Positions 55,304 through 64,000 of a stretch of DNA of 64,000 nt are shown in pieces. The position numbers and the translations under genes are program-made. The DNA lies in contig JAJEKV010000048.1 in assembly GCA_021234155.1 (NCBI GenBank), forward strand, positions 1,333,873-1,397,872. Reading direction: 5' to 3'. The notes below the pieces were generated by a model. The model was not told where the DNA came from. It did not search any database and saw only the letters and a program-made list of their open reading frames with translations. How positions within the stretch are numbered: the stretch's first letter is position 1; each line of letters starts with the position of its first letter. Source of the DNA: Isoetes taiwanensis (taxonomy: Eukaryota > Streptophyta > Lycopodiopsida > Isoetales > Isoetaceae).

Positions 55304-56150
55304 TGATACGATTTTTAACTTTTTGAGATGCTTATATGATCTTGAAATAATATTTTAGTAGATAAACAAGATCAACTTGAATTCACAACATCATCACCAC
55401 TGATGAGCAAGATCAAGAAAAAAACAGTCTTCCAGATACAAAGATTATAGGAGCACAATTAACCACTCAACCTGATCCACTGGGGTATGGCAAAACACAA
55501 ACGCTATGGCAAATACAAGGCTCTGGCTTCTAGCTTACTGGCTCTCTAGGCTAATCTCGCTACTCCAAGTAGTTACAGATCAGAAAGCAATTGCAAATCT
55601 GTAATGTCGCTGTAGCAGTAATCTGTGATCCCTTGTCACATTTTCGGTCATTATTCCCTCATACGGAAGGCTTAGGAGATTATGTCACCCCAATTTGGAA
55701 ACTGGGCTCTGAGATGGTTCCAAAGAAGTAAAAGTTGCCTCAATAGGAGCTCTGGTTGCGGAGATATGACTAACTGAAGTTCAACATCTATTTATAGATC
55801 TCTCCACGACTTTAGCCTTTTTTAGTAGGCAGTTGCCTTTTATATCAAAATAGCTCCTTGCCTTTAATTAGAATACATGACTTATCATATGGGATATTAT
55901 CTATGGCATTTTCCTCAACTAATAATCATCCCAATGATAGTGCCTCGACTCCTTCCATAAATATCAATAGTTCTTCACATCCAAATGTTATGTTAGCCTA
56001 TGCCCCTTCTTTCTATACACTTAGGGATACATTAGGACTAACATTCACACACTACTTTGCCATATTTTTGCCATATTCCAATAACCCATTCGTCGTGGAC
56101 CACTCTCCCGTGCTTGCTCCGTATAAGAAGATATCACGGTAGAGGATGGA
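55304..56150 (-). mobile_element. 5' LTR of a minus-strand LTR element
   Basis: The end at 55304 is fixed by the primer site. The TATA box CTATAAATAG is at 55797-55788 on the minus strand, giving U3 at about 55800-56150 and R-U5 at about 55760-55304. The U3 is shared with 52375-52765. The outer 5' boundary is approximate because the LINE-E tail begins near 56257. Confidence 0.6.
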
Positions 56151-56451
56151 GTCCAAAAATTAATTTGCTACATCAAATCCATGCTGCAAGTTTCTAACAA
56201 ATCTTCTTTTCCTAGCTTCTCAGCTCTTCAATTCTAAACTCTCTTAAATAAAATTTATAGAATAGAATAGAATAGAATTGTTTTTATCGTCCACGGAGAC
56301 CAATCGGTCTATGGGACCCAATACAAAAAGTGCAGCAGTCACATTACTGCCCGGATTAAAAACCCCACTTGAAGGGTTTCGAGGGAAAACCGCGGGCGAC
56401 AATAAGATCACGACATCAATTAAATGGTTGGCTTGGGGGCATATCGAGCCC

Positions 56452-57210
56452 TCAAGTCCAGATTTCTTCTGAATGTATGATCTCGAGTGAGCGCCACCGT
56501 CGTGCCCCGATCATGTGTAGCGGCTCATCAGATCTAATCAACTGAGCATAGCGTGTCCGAATCTGATCATATGTTGGGCAGCTCTGGAAAGTGTGACACT
56601 CATCCTCAACAGCTCCCGTCTGGCCCCTATCCTGACGTGGCTCCCCAATCCATCGACCTGTCTCAATCCGGAGATGGTGGGCACTGTCGCGAATGGAGGC
56701 GATATGCTGCGCGCCATGGGCGATGTGAGCGTGGGTAGCGGCCTGTGGCCTCGTTCTAATGTGGGATTTATGTGCTGCTTGTAATGTCTTTGTTTTGACT
56801 TGCTCGAGCCCCGAATCCCAAAGCTTCTTTGAGAAACAAGCATCAAGGTAACATCTCAGGCTGTCACGATCTGCCTCTGTTTCTACCTGGATGCACATGT
56901 GCTCCTGGACATTCCATCTAGTTAGCCACTGCACTCTTTTATCCTTCCAACAATTCTTGAGTCGTTGTGGTCCCATTGCCACTGCATAAGCCAAGTCGCG
57001 GTGACGCGATCATCATCCATATTTACCACCTTCGGAAATCGACGATGTGTCTATCAAGGGCCGCTCGTTGAAGTGGCGAGAAACCCGCTCTGCAACAAAA
57101 TTTGATATGGGACCGTGGATTTCACTCAAAGTGCCCGTGCTAAAAAAGGCCTTCGCACTTGTTCTAAGTCGCCCAAGTAGCAAGGGACACCACCGGGCCC
57201 CAGACTTCAA
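56452..57210 (-). pseudogene. LINE-E C-terminal domain
   Basis: The minus frame 56994-56452 (180 residues) reads SAHHLRIETGRWIGEPRQDR, then EDECHTFQSCPTYDQIRTRY. The HxLRIExGRW and EDExHxxxxCPxYxxIRxxY pattern is the His/Cys-rich tail found after the RT of several LINE clades. The Arg-Cys pair that usually precedes it is altered. An upstream frame (57210-57013) continues RT thumb sequence. Confidence 0.65.
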
Positions 57211-58293
57211 CTCCGTTAAAAAGAATCCGCTCTACCAATACCACTGAACAGATGTGCCTGATGCCCCCAATCATATAGTTTTGCTCTGTGGTTATTGTTC
57301 TGCATTGCATGCTTTCCAGCCTGCTGCTACATGCAATCTTATGGAAGTGTCCCAGCATAGTGTAGAAGGAAACTCCACTTCCGTGATACTTGTAGGTGGG
57401 TGTCACCTCCACTTGTTGCCCTCGATAAGTGAATGAAGGGGGCCTTGGATGGCGCGAGGATGAGATTAGGACCACCTTGGTCTTGGCCGATTGACGCTCA
57501 TGTCGTGGCTGCGTAATGTATCCAGAGCATCTAAGTGAGATCGCATATCCTCCTCGGCGTATGAGCTAAGAGGCCAACATCGTCTGCATAGATGAGTTGT
57601 CCGATGACTGATGCAAAAGTTGGGTCCCGCCACCCCATTGTCCATGAGCCGGTGTTCCAACCGGGTCAATGTCTGAACCAAACAATGTTGGGGAAAGAGG
57701 ACATCCCCTGGCGGACCCCAATCTTGCTAGTGAATGGTTGTCCCATCATCCGCGACGGCCCGTACATAACTCTCGCACAACCCGTATCTTGCATTTTGCA
57801 TATCCACAGAACCTCTAGTTGCCGCAATCTTTCCCATAACTTTTCCCCCGAGGCATCGTGTCAAAAGCCTTAAAAGTCAACAAAGCAACAATACGAGTCC
57901 CGCCGGTTTTACGCTATCCTCAACCAAAGTCCTCAATGTGAAGATATGATCAATGGTTGAATGCGGGTCCAACCGCGCTTGTGAGAGCTTCGCGACACTG
58001 TTGCTTCGCCCACCTAGTCAACTGTTGCTCAATAATGCCAGACTAGCGGTTTGGCAAACACCGAACCCGACCATGATTGTTCGGTGGTTGGTTGGACTAT
58101 GTGGATCTCCTGCCTTGTAAATGGGGACAACTCGCTTGTGGTCCCTTTCTGGGGAATCCTTCTGTGGCGCTCGGTGAACATAGTGGTTAGGGCTGGTACC
58201 ATAGGCTCCCCGCCCACTTGAGCAACTCTGCCGCATACCATCCAGTCCGTTGCTTTCCCATTGGCCAAAACGCCGCACCACAGGTAACATCAT
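57164..58293 (-). pseudogene. LINE-E reverse transcriptase
   Basis: Minus strand: KRVVPIYKAGDPHSPTNHRT (about 58161-58102), then, after shifts, QLIYADDVGLLAHTPR with the catalytic YADD at 57592-57581. VEVTPTYKYHG and GVEVWGP (57475-57164) form the thumb. The RT copies element RNA at the nicked target. Several frameshifts separate the blocks, so no single protein can be made, but the active-site box is intact. Confidence 0.75.
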
Positions 58294-59690
58294 CCTCTGT
58301 GATTTCTAATGTCGGACCATTCTGTGGGGTATGAGTGCTCGTGTCCCTTGAGGATCATAGAGTTGCTTTGGTATTGTTCCCCACTTTGCTCATTAGTGAT
58401 GTTCCCCGTAGGCTTGGCGGCTTTCGAAGAACCTTTGCGCCAAAAGATTCTAGGATGGCTTTTCAACATGGAAAACATTTCCCTTGATGACGTCCAATGT
58501 ACTTGAGATTTCTTTGCCTTCAAGAAAGCACGATCATCGTGGTGGCATGTGGGCGCATTGCAGATCAGCGTGATGCGGCGGAGCCGGCATTTGTATTCCT
58601 TACACTCGGCATCAAACCACCGGGATTCACGGGAAATGTTGCAGTCCCTGTGATACCTCACCGGGCATGCTATCCCAAAACATCTTTCAGAATGATTACC
58701 AAGGAGCTCAATCAGGTGACCCGCTTGTTGCTTCTAGCGTGGGGGGCACGCAAAATTCCCGAAAGGTCATCTATGAGCATATCAGCATAATCCTTTGCTG
58801 CTCATAATCCAATCGCAAAGTGAGGTATACAAGGAGCCGCCAGTAGAAGGGGTTCTAGCGACCGCCAAGCCAACCGCAGTAGAGTGGAAGGTGATCTCGA
58901 AATCTGCCTCCTCATCTCTACCGCCCTGCATTGCTACCGAAAGTGGTTGATCAAATGTACATCCCGCTCAATCGACTAATAGATAGTCCACCACACTAGA
59001 TCCTCCACCCCGATTCTCTTGTCCGCGGTGCACTTACAGAGGAAGGCCACCGTGCCGTGCCATTACAAATTACCAAGTCAAAGACACCACATAGTAGAAG
59101 CAAGCGCACCGCCAAAGCGCGTGACGACTATCATCGATGTTAGCGGGCCAAGCCGCCTCCGAGGGCGGTATGTAACACATCCCCGGCCAAATGATCAAGT
59201 CTCATGGGTTGCTCTACTCCCCGTCCGCATTGAAGTCCCCAAGGAGTACCACACTACCCAACTGTCTATGTTGCTGTATATGTCATCATATAGATCGACA
59301 TATGGAGCTAGCCTGTCCACATCTGAGTGGGCATGGTAAAAGTTGCTTTCCGCATGTGGAAAGTAGCAAGCAACCAAGAAGAGAGGGTTGCCACTACAAT
59401 TACGCACCCCACCCCACAAGTACCGGTTGTGTCGGCAATCTTGTGCAGAAGACCGATTGTGCCAAAGACTCCCAGAATAACAGGCAACCTCTCCATGTCC
59501 CCTCTTGCCGTGGCAGCTATTGAAGACCGAAAATGTTGATAGCCTAAAAGATCAGGTAGCCTGTGTCCTGCGTGCTCCCATGTCTCCATGAGGAAGATGA
59601 GATCCATACCTGCAGCAACAGAGTTGAGACTATCCCCCTTCTACCATGGGAAACCTCGACAATTCCAGGAGACCACCTGAAGGCACATTC
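58290..59690 (-). pseudogene. LINE-E endonuclease and pre-RT region
   Basis: The EEP start VVSWNCRGFPW (about 59675-59643) is followed by FLMETWEHAGHRLPD (59592-59548). Next are FLVACYFPHAESNF (about 59374) and LLGDFNADGE (about 59243-59214), the catalytic GDFN. The minus frame 58661-58290 gives pre-RT residues ESRWFDAECKEYKCRLRR. Frame breaks occur between blocks. Confidence 0.75.
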
Positions 59691-59949
59691 CCTATTTGTT
59701 AGCAAAGAAAGGCATGCAATGCATTGAGTTGTGGGGAAGAGTGGGAAACGGTGAGCGAAGCCCGAGTCATGTGGACAGAGTGAGAAGCGAGGGGGTTGGG
59801 GCAGAGTGAGAAGCGAGGGAGTTGGGGTGGCATATGACTGAGGAGTAGTGGCAGGGGCAGCAGGGCATGGGGCTGGAGCAGACGGTGGAGGAGCATGATC
59901 AGAGAAGGTGGGGGCTGCAGCTGAATGGCCCGGAGGGTCTGCAACAAAC

Positions 59950-60437
59950 ATTCGTGAAAAATGTGCATCTTGCCTCGAACTAGTCCCGCGAGCTCCTCCT
60001 TGACACCGATGCCTCGAACCTTGGTGAGCTCACGCTGCAAGGGGACTCTTGTTGCTTATTTGGGGTGAGGTCTCGTCCACATACAAGGATGTTCCCTTCA
60101 ATTGCTTGCCCCCAGCGCTAGTATGGCATCCCGTACTTTGCATATCCGCTCTCGTGAATATGACAATACGGTTGTAACGCCGAGCACCATGACGGCCGGC
60201 TCGAAAGCAATGTGTACAGGCCCCGAGCAATGTCATACGATTGATGATCTGCATCCGAGTCGAATAAAGTGAATGAGATTCTCTCCCTCTTCTTTTCGGC
60301 CGACCCACGGTCACCAAATTATGACATCTCCGTCTGCGTTCACTAAGCTCATGTGGATCAACGTTTGCTGGGATAGCATGTACCGGCTGCTGTCTGTGAG
60401 TTGAAGGCGCGGTCTGATGTCCATGAACAGGAGGGTC
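59950..60437 (-). pseudogene. LINE-E ORF1 C-terminal (RRM-like) part
   Basis: In frames other than the coiled-coil ORF, the minus strand reads RIVIFT-like and LKGTSLYVDETSPQ residues. The RIVIFTxxxxxxxxxxxxLKGxxxxVDExL pattern is typical of the nucleic-acid-binding end of LINE ORF1 proteins. It directly follows the coiled-coil ORF, so a frameshift probably separates one original protein. Confidence 0.55.
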
Positions 60438-61475
60438 CTATTGGCGTGGAGGGAATGGTGAAGTAGAACGTCGTGGTGCCTGCCTAGACTGACTTTGCAT
60501 GGGTGCTTGAGCATGGGTGGCAGCTGAGGTGCCTGGGATTGCCTCCGCCTTCTGAAGCCGAGAGCTCAGCTCCTGCTGGAATTGTTTCTGCCGCTCCAAC
60601 TCGGATACACAATTTTGCAAGGCCTCGTGTGCATTGGCATGGAGTCCTTTCCCCTGTTGGATTGTAGCTTCTCGTAGCTCGTGTGCCTCTTGTTCTTGAA
60701 CAAGGGAACACTGTTCCAACTTCTGTATCCTAGAGGCAATTACATCATCTGTCGATGTGAAGGTGATCTCCATTGTGCTGATCCTATTCTGAAGGGCCTG
60801 CTGTAGCAATTGACTTCCGTTATTTGCTATCTGAAATGCCCCCTGAGTGGCAATGACATCTGCAATGTCTGATCGAAGACGAGAGATATCAGTGACCATC
60901 TCCTGCTCAATTCTCTCCTTGTCCTTCATTATAACTTCATCTCTGGTAGACATGGTGTCTATTTGTGCCCGGAGGCCAGCAAGAGTCTGGCTATCCTGCT
61001 CCCTTTCAAACTGCAACAAGCGAATACTGTCAAGCAATTGTTGCACTTGGGTCTCAATGCCTGCAAACTGTTGCTTTACTATAGCCAGTTGCTTCTTAAG
61101 CACTTGGGGGACGGAGGCTTGTTGCTCTTCTGCCAGGTGTGAGATCTGAGTGGTGTGATCCTCAACCATCGCCTGTGTTTGTCTCCACCTCTGGCATGAT
61201 TGGTGTGCCATCCTTGTGGAATCAGCGTCTGAGGTCTGCAAAGCTGGGTCTGTCGACTGTGCTGCTGGCTGAGCTGAGCTTGCCGCCTGAGCCTTTGCAC
61301 GAGCCTCCTTCTTCATGGAAGAGGCTTCTCCCTTGGCCTGACTGCTAGGTCTAGGTCTCTTGCGCGGTGGGCCGCCTGTATGCTCCTCCCAAGTGGGCAT
61401 GTCAGGCAGCTGTGTCTGAGTCTGGGTCTGGGTCTGGTTCTCGAGTTGGGTTGGGGATGTCCTGAGAGTGTCCAT
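60438..61475 (-). CDS. LINE-E ORF1 coiled-coil protein (345 residues)
   Basis: The longest intact frame of the window. Residues 1-60 are polar with a QTQTQTQTQ run and a basic RKRPRP patch. Residues about 95-310 are Gln/Glu/Leu/Ile-rich with heptad spacing, predicting a long coiled coil for oligomerisation. The C-terminus is Ser/Pro/Arg-rich. ORF1 proteins of LINEs coat the RNA as trimers through such a coil. The RNA-binding part lies in another frame just downstream, so this product is likely truncated. ATG at 61475 is the first in frame; the sequence above it is noncoding leader. Confidence 0.75.
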   Translation of the reverse strand: MDTLRTSPTQLENQTQTQTQTQLPDMPTWEEHTGGPPRKRPRPSSQAKGEASSMKKEARAKAQAASSAQPAAQSTDPALQTSDADSTRMAHQSCQRWRQTQAMVEDHTTQISHLAEEQQASVPQVLKKQLAIVKQQFAGIETQVQQLLDSIRLLQFEREQDSQTLAGLRAQIDTMSTRDEVIMKDKERIEQEMVTDISRLRSDIADVIATQGAFQIANNGSQLLQQALQNRISTMEITFTSTDDVIASRIQKLEQCSLVQEQEAHELREATIQQGKGLHANAHEALQNCVSELERQKQFQQELSSRLQKAEAIPGTSAATHAQAPMQSQSRQAPRRSTSPFPPRQ

Positions 61476-61500
61476 GGGTACCTAGACAGATCTTGAATCA

Positions 61501-61943
61501 AACGGAACCAACAAATTAGGGCAAGTCAAGGGAATATGTGAAGCCCTAATCCAGAATCCAAAAGAGCAAACCGGCCGGAAAATTGCTGTTATCACAGAAA
61601 TAACTTAGTCAACCAGGGTCATCTCATACACCATCGGAAAGGTTGCTAAGAGAGCTTTCCAACGCAACAAATTTCAGCTGAAACAGACTTCTGGATCTCC
61701 TGTTATGAGTGAAAACGTGTGACTAGCACCACCGCCTTAGGGTTTGAGCGCCTTTGGAGAAATGCATATAGCAAGGATTCAAATCTTTGTCCACATGTCC
61801 TTGAAAATTCCAGAAATTGTTAATCTCTTCATCACAAATAGGGGTTAGTTTAAGGAAATAATTCCTTACTGACTGACTCGACACAATTCTAGAATCCAAA
61901 CTATGAGTCTATATCCCACAGTTCCTAAAGAAATCAGAACCGT
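61501..61943 (-). repeat. LTR-element leader with shared conserved block
   Basis: The segment 61567-61715 (CGGCCGGAAAATTGCTGTTA, CTCATACACCATCGGAAAG, AGAGCTTTCCAACGCAACAA) matches the block found in both arms of the 15586-21209 element. It lies between a primer site and LINE-E, in the position of an LTR-element 5' leader. Confidence 0.55.
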
Positions 61944-61955
61944 GCTCTGATAACA
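61944..61955 (-). promoter_or_regulatory. Primer-binding site (initiator tRNA-Met, one mismatch)
   Basis: GCTCTGATAACA differs at one base from the reverse of TGGTATCAGAGC. It is followed two bases later by an LTR end with ATACGAAGG, parallel to 55290-55304. Confidence 0.7.
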
Positions 61956-61957
61956 AT

Positions 61958-62580
61958 TTAATACGAAGGTGTAAACTCCAGGCTCTTTCTACAAAGCAAT
62001 CATCAAGAAGTAAAACAAATAAGCACAAATCCACTCCTTAAGGGCAAAGCTCACTACCCAACCAGGCTATCTTGCAAGAGAATCCCTTGAGAGAGTGAAT
62101 TTTGGAATAGGAAAAGCTTAAGGGGGAACAATTTGGCCATTCGAGAAATCCATCTCTAGCAAATCACAACTTTAAGGAGAGATTGCGCTTAAGAATGGGC
62201 TTAAGTACGATTACTGGAAATTCTCAAAGGATGGAAGGTTTCTCCAAACAGTCCATCTACAACACAATTAAATCACCAAGTTTTACTCTTTAATAGAAAA
62301 TGGGCTAAGAATTAGAATGTAGCTGAGGAAGTTCGCAAAGCAATCACAGGAGGAAGATTTGGTTCGTTGGAGCTGGATCGGATTTGCTCACAGATCATCA
62401 AATGGCAGAAGTCGGCAGCAGCTATTCATGCCGAAATTCATGTAGCTGATCCAATTGTTGGTCGTGATTGTCCTGGATTGGTTGTTGTCCACAAGTGTTG
62501 GTCGGTGGTCCCTGATAATCGTTGTAGTTTGCCCTTATATAATCAGTGCAGCTACTTTTTTTTAGCAATAAGGCCCAACA
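61958..62580 (-). mobile_element. 5' LTR of a minus-strand LTR element
   Basis: Bounded by the primer site at 61955 and, at the outer end, by TGTTGGGCCTTATTG (minus strand from 62580), giving the expected TG start. TTATATAAGG (62542-62533, minus) is a TATA box about 40 bases inside. The inner end has TA where TG would be expected on the plus strand, a mutation. A same-orientation partial match at 50851-51341 may be its 3' LTR. Confidence 0.65.
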
Positions 62581-63394
62581 AATCTTCTTTTTTATTTTGG
62601 TAAGGTGTTGGACTTAGAAACTGAACGCCAAGCAGTCTGCACGCATCGCGGCGTTCCCTTCGATTCAGCTTCTTTGCGGGGACGATGTTGCCGGCGTTGA
62701 ATGCAAAATTTGAATGAAAATTATGACGGCGTTGAATGCAAAATTTGAATGAAAATTATGACCTCGATCACCTACATGGGCCGGCGTTTCTACAAATTCT
62801 TCTCTCCATCACACTGGTTTTTCCCTTTTTGGCCCCCTCCTCCTCACTCCGCTTACTTATTCTTGGCCTCACTCCTCCGCGACTACGATTTTTTCAGTCG
62901 AGAGTTCATGATCAGGGTTCGAAATCTTGAAATACTTATACTTTGGATAATACAGATGCAAGATATATTCTAAGGATTGTTTTCTTTTGCAGGATTGCAG
63001 CTTCAGGATTAGTTTCTAATTCATGTTCGAATCTATCCACGGTTTATTGTCCCTTGCAAAGGAACATGGAGATCCGGTAGCTTGCTGTGCAGCCCATCAT
63101 CCAAGCTTTCGTAGTGTATGTTCCTCATATTATTTGCATCATGTGATCCTCCTAATATCATTTCGAAACTGCTAATCGTTTCTTCCTCTTTAAATTCGAT
63201 GCAGAAACAGGGAGAAGAGGCAGCTTAGTCAGCAACCCATCTTCCCAATCCATTCTAGGTTAGTGTCTTTCTTTGCTTTCTTGAATCGTAGAGAGAGCGA
63301 GCAGAGAGTTCCTTAGTCATTTGCAGTTTGATCTTCATCTGTTAAATCAGAGGCAGTTTCAAGAGGCAGTTTTAAATCAGAGGCAGTTTCAAGA
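62581..63394. other. Stretch with short duplications, no gene recognised
   Basis: A 35-bp unit GGCGTTGAATGCAAAATTTG... is tandemly duplicated at 62693-62762. AATCAGAGGCAGTTTCAAGA is duplicated near 63349 and 63374. A G+C-rich patch lies at 62640-62700. Frames at 62736-62973 are not recognised. Confidence 0.5.
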
Positions 63395-63700
63395 GGCTTG
63401 GAATACCATTATTGAAACGTTTACAAAGGCAGAGATCAACTCTTGAATCAATAGATGAGATAAAGGAAGCTCAAGCTATTATTGTATCGGTAAGGTTGGT
63501 TCAACTCTAAAGCTATGTGGAATTATATGATTGGACGGTATGAAGCAGTTGAGAAGACTTAATTTAAAAGAAAAAGACAACATAACTGAATTCTTGGAAA
63601 AGCTTGACTCTATTGTTGCAGCTCTTGAAGGAGTTGGAGTCATTCTAAATGGCCTACATCAGATTTTTATCTTTAGCTAGGTCAGTATCTCATAATTGAC
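63395..63700 (+). pseudogene. Copia-type gag (UBN2-like) remnant
   Basis: MWNYMIGRYEAVE (63519-63557) and, after one shift, LRRLNLKEKDNITEFLEKLD, then SIVAALEGVGV and QIFIFS match Copia gag proteins (WxxLxxRY, LxxLKMxEGxSIxEHLxxF, IxxxLxxxGxxI). Upstream residues (about 63395-63500) are compatible but broken. No protease or later pol is present before the window ends, although the element may continue past 64000. Confidence 0.55.
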
Positions 63701-64000
63701 AGCTTGCAACATTATTGAAAAATGTAGAAAGGTTTAAAGGGCATGCTATTTAAATGATACAAACATAATTTGAACAGTCGTTCTGTATTGAAGTATGAGT
63801 CCGGTTGTCTTTTAGTGCAGCCTTCTTCTTTGGTAATGGGAATAGCTTGCATTTCACCGTTGTTTCTCTGATGTATTATGCCTACATGACGTGGAGGCAT
63901 GATTGAAGCAAAGAGCCAACAGCCTCAACAGATGTCAAATCCACAGATGGCCATTGTGCCCTCCTTCAGTATGGATACTTCTGGTTGCTCTGTTCCCATT
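63701..64000. other. Right edge, unassigned
   Basis: Possibly the continuation of the Copia-type element. No zinc knuckle or protease motif was recognised. Confidence 0.3.

Larger units (their letters stand above)
56257..61500 (-). mobile_element. LINE-E: coiled-coil ORF1 plus EEP-RT element
   Basis: About 5.2 kb on the minus strand, visibly richer in G+C than its flanks. From 5': ORF1 coiled-coil (61475-60438), a basic RRM-like ORF1 end (about 60430-59950), endonuclease (about 59675-58700), pre-RT and RT with YADD, and a C-terminal zinc-like domain (to 56452). The tail is a (TTCTA)n microsatellite (56279-56257) instead of poly(A). The tail, the KxGDxxxPxNYRTI block and the coiled-coil ORF1 set it apart from LINE-A/B/D. 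Frameshifts disable the polymerase ORF. No target duplication was found. Confidence 0.75.

Noticed and set aside
58497-59339. Several plus-strand frames of about 100 codons
   Set aside because: They are shadows of the higher-GC LINE-E endonuclease region on the minus strand.
62367-62603. MELDRICSQ... frame, also at 51127-51327
   Set aside because: The frame's similarity is explained by the duplicated LTR; it has no start context or homology and crosses the LTR end.
63010-63115. Short plus-strand reading resembling the C-terminus of an IS21-type transposase (LLSLAKEHGD)
   Set aside because: The similarity is about ten residues with no integrase core nearby; most likely chance.

Overview
This is a repeat-dominated piece of a land-plant nuclear genome. 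The evidence is the spliced gene fragments of plant families (PLAC8 cysteine-rich protein, RAD23, BTAF1/MOT1 and a PPR protein), plant-type LINEs with a zf-RVT tail, tRNA-derived SINEs, LTR elements primed by initiator tRNA-Met, and TTTAGGG-like repeats. The A+T-rich background, the large share of decayed non-LTR elements and the PPR style would fit a fern such as Ceratopteris. The species assignment is inference only. Nothing bacterial, organellar or viral was recognised.

Layout. 1-3.1 kb: composite repeats, a SINE and a foldback MITE. 3.6-4.2 kb: a long polypyrimidine tract. 4.6-7.5 kb: a divergent pair of PLAC8 genes, one with three recognisable exons on the minus strand and one visibly decayed on the plus strand. 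9.76-10.8 kb: a 5'-truncated LINE with a 16-bp target-site duplication. 12.36-12.58 kb: short quasi-palindromic tandem repeats. 15.59-21.21 kb: a 5.6-kb structure with long inverted arms and captured fragments of RAD23 (first exon) and BTAF1 (two exons). 21.2-22.2 kb: more composite repeat, a MITE piece and degenerate telomere-like repeats.

23.2-28.5 kb: a plus-strand LINE split by a 2.8-kb insertion that carries a PPR pseudogene and a MITE. 28.5-32.9 kb: no recognisable gene. 32.96-48.1 kb: two nested minus-strand LINEs. The inner one (36.38-44.17 kb) keeps ORF1, endonuclease, reverse transcriptase (YVDD) and zf-RVT traces. It sits inside an older LINE whose 5' half is at 44.18-48.1 kb and whose 3' half is at 32.96-36.37 kb.

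49.4-50.4 kb: a possible gene remnant of unknown type. 50.6-62.6 kb: LTR elements with initiator-Met primer sites, a 1.16-kb terminal-inverted-repeat element carrying three tandem hairpins, and a higher-GC LINE (56.26-61.5 kb) with a 345-codon coiled-coil ORF1, endonuclease and YADD reverse transcriptase. 62.6-64 kb: short duplications and a Copia-type gag remnant.

Most of the DNA is layered transposon debris. Few loci look able to make a host protein, and the best candidate is the minus-strand PLAC8 gene. Many frameshifts interrupt otherwise clear homology. Some may be assembly errors rather than true decay.
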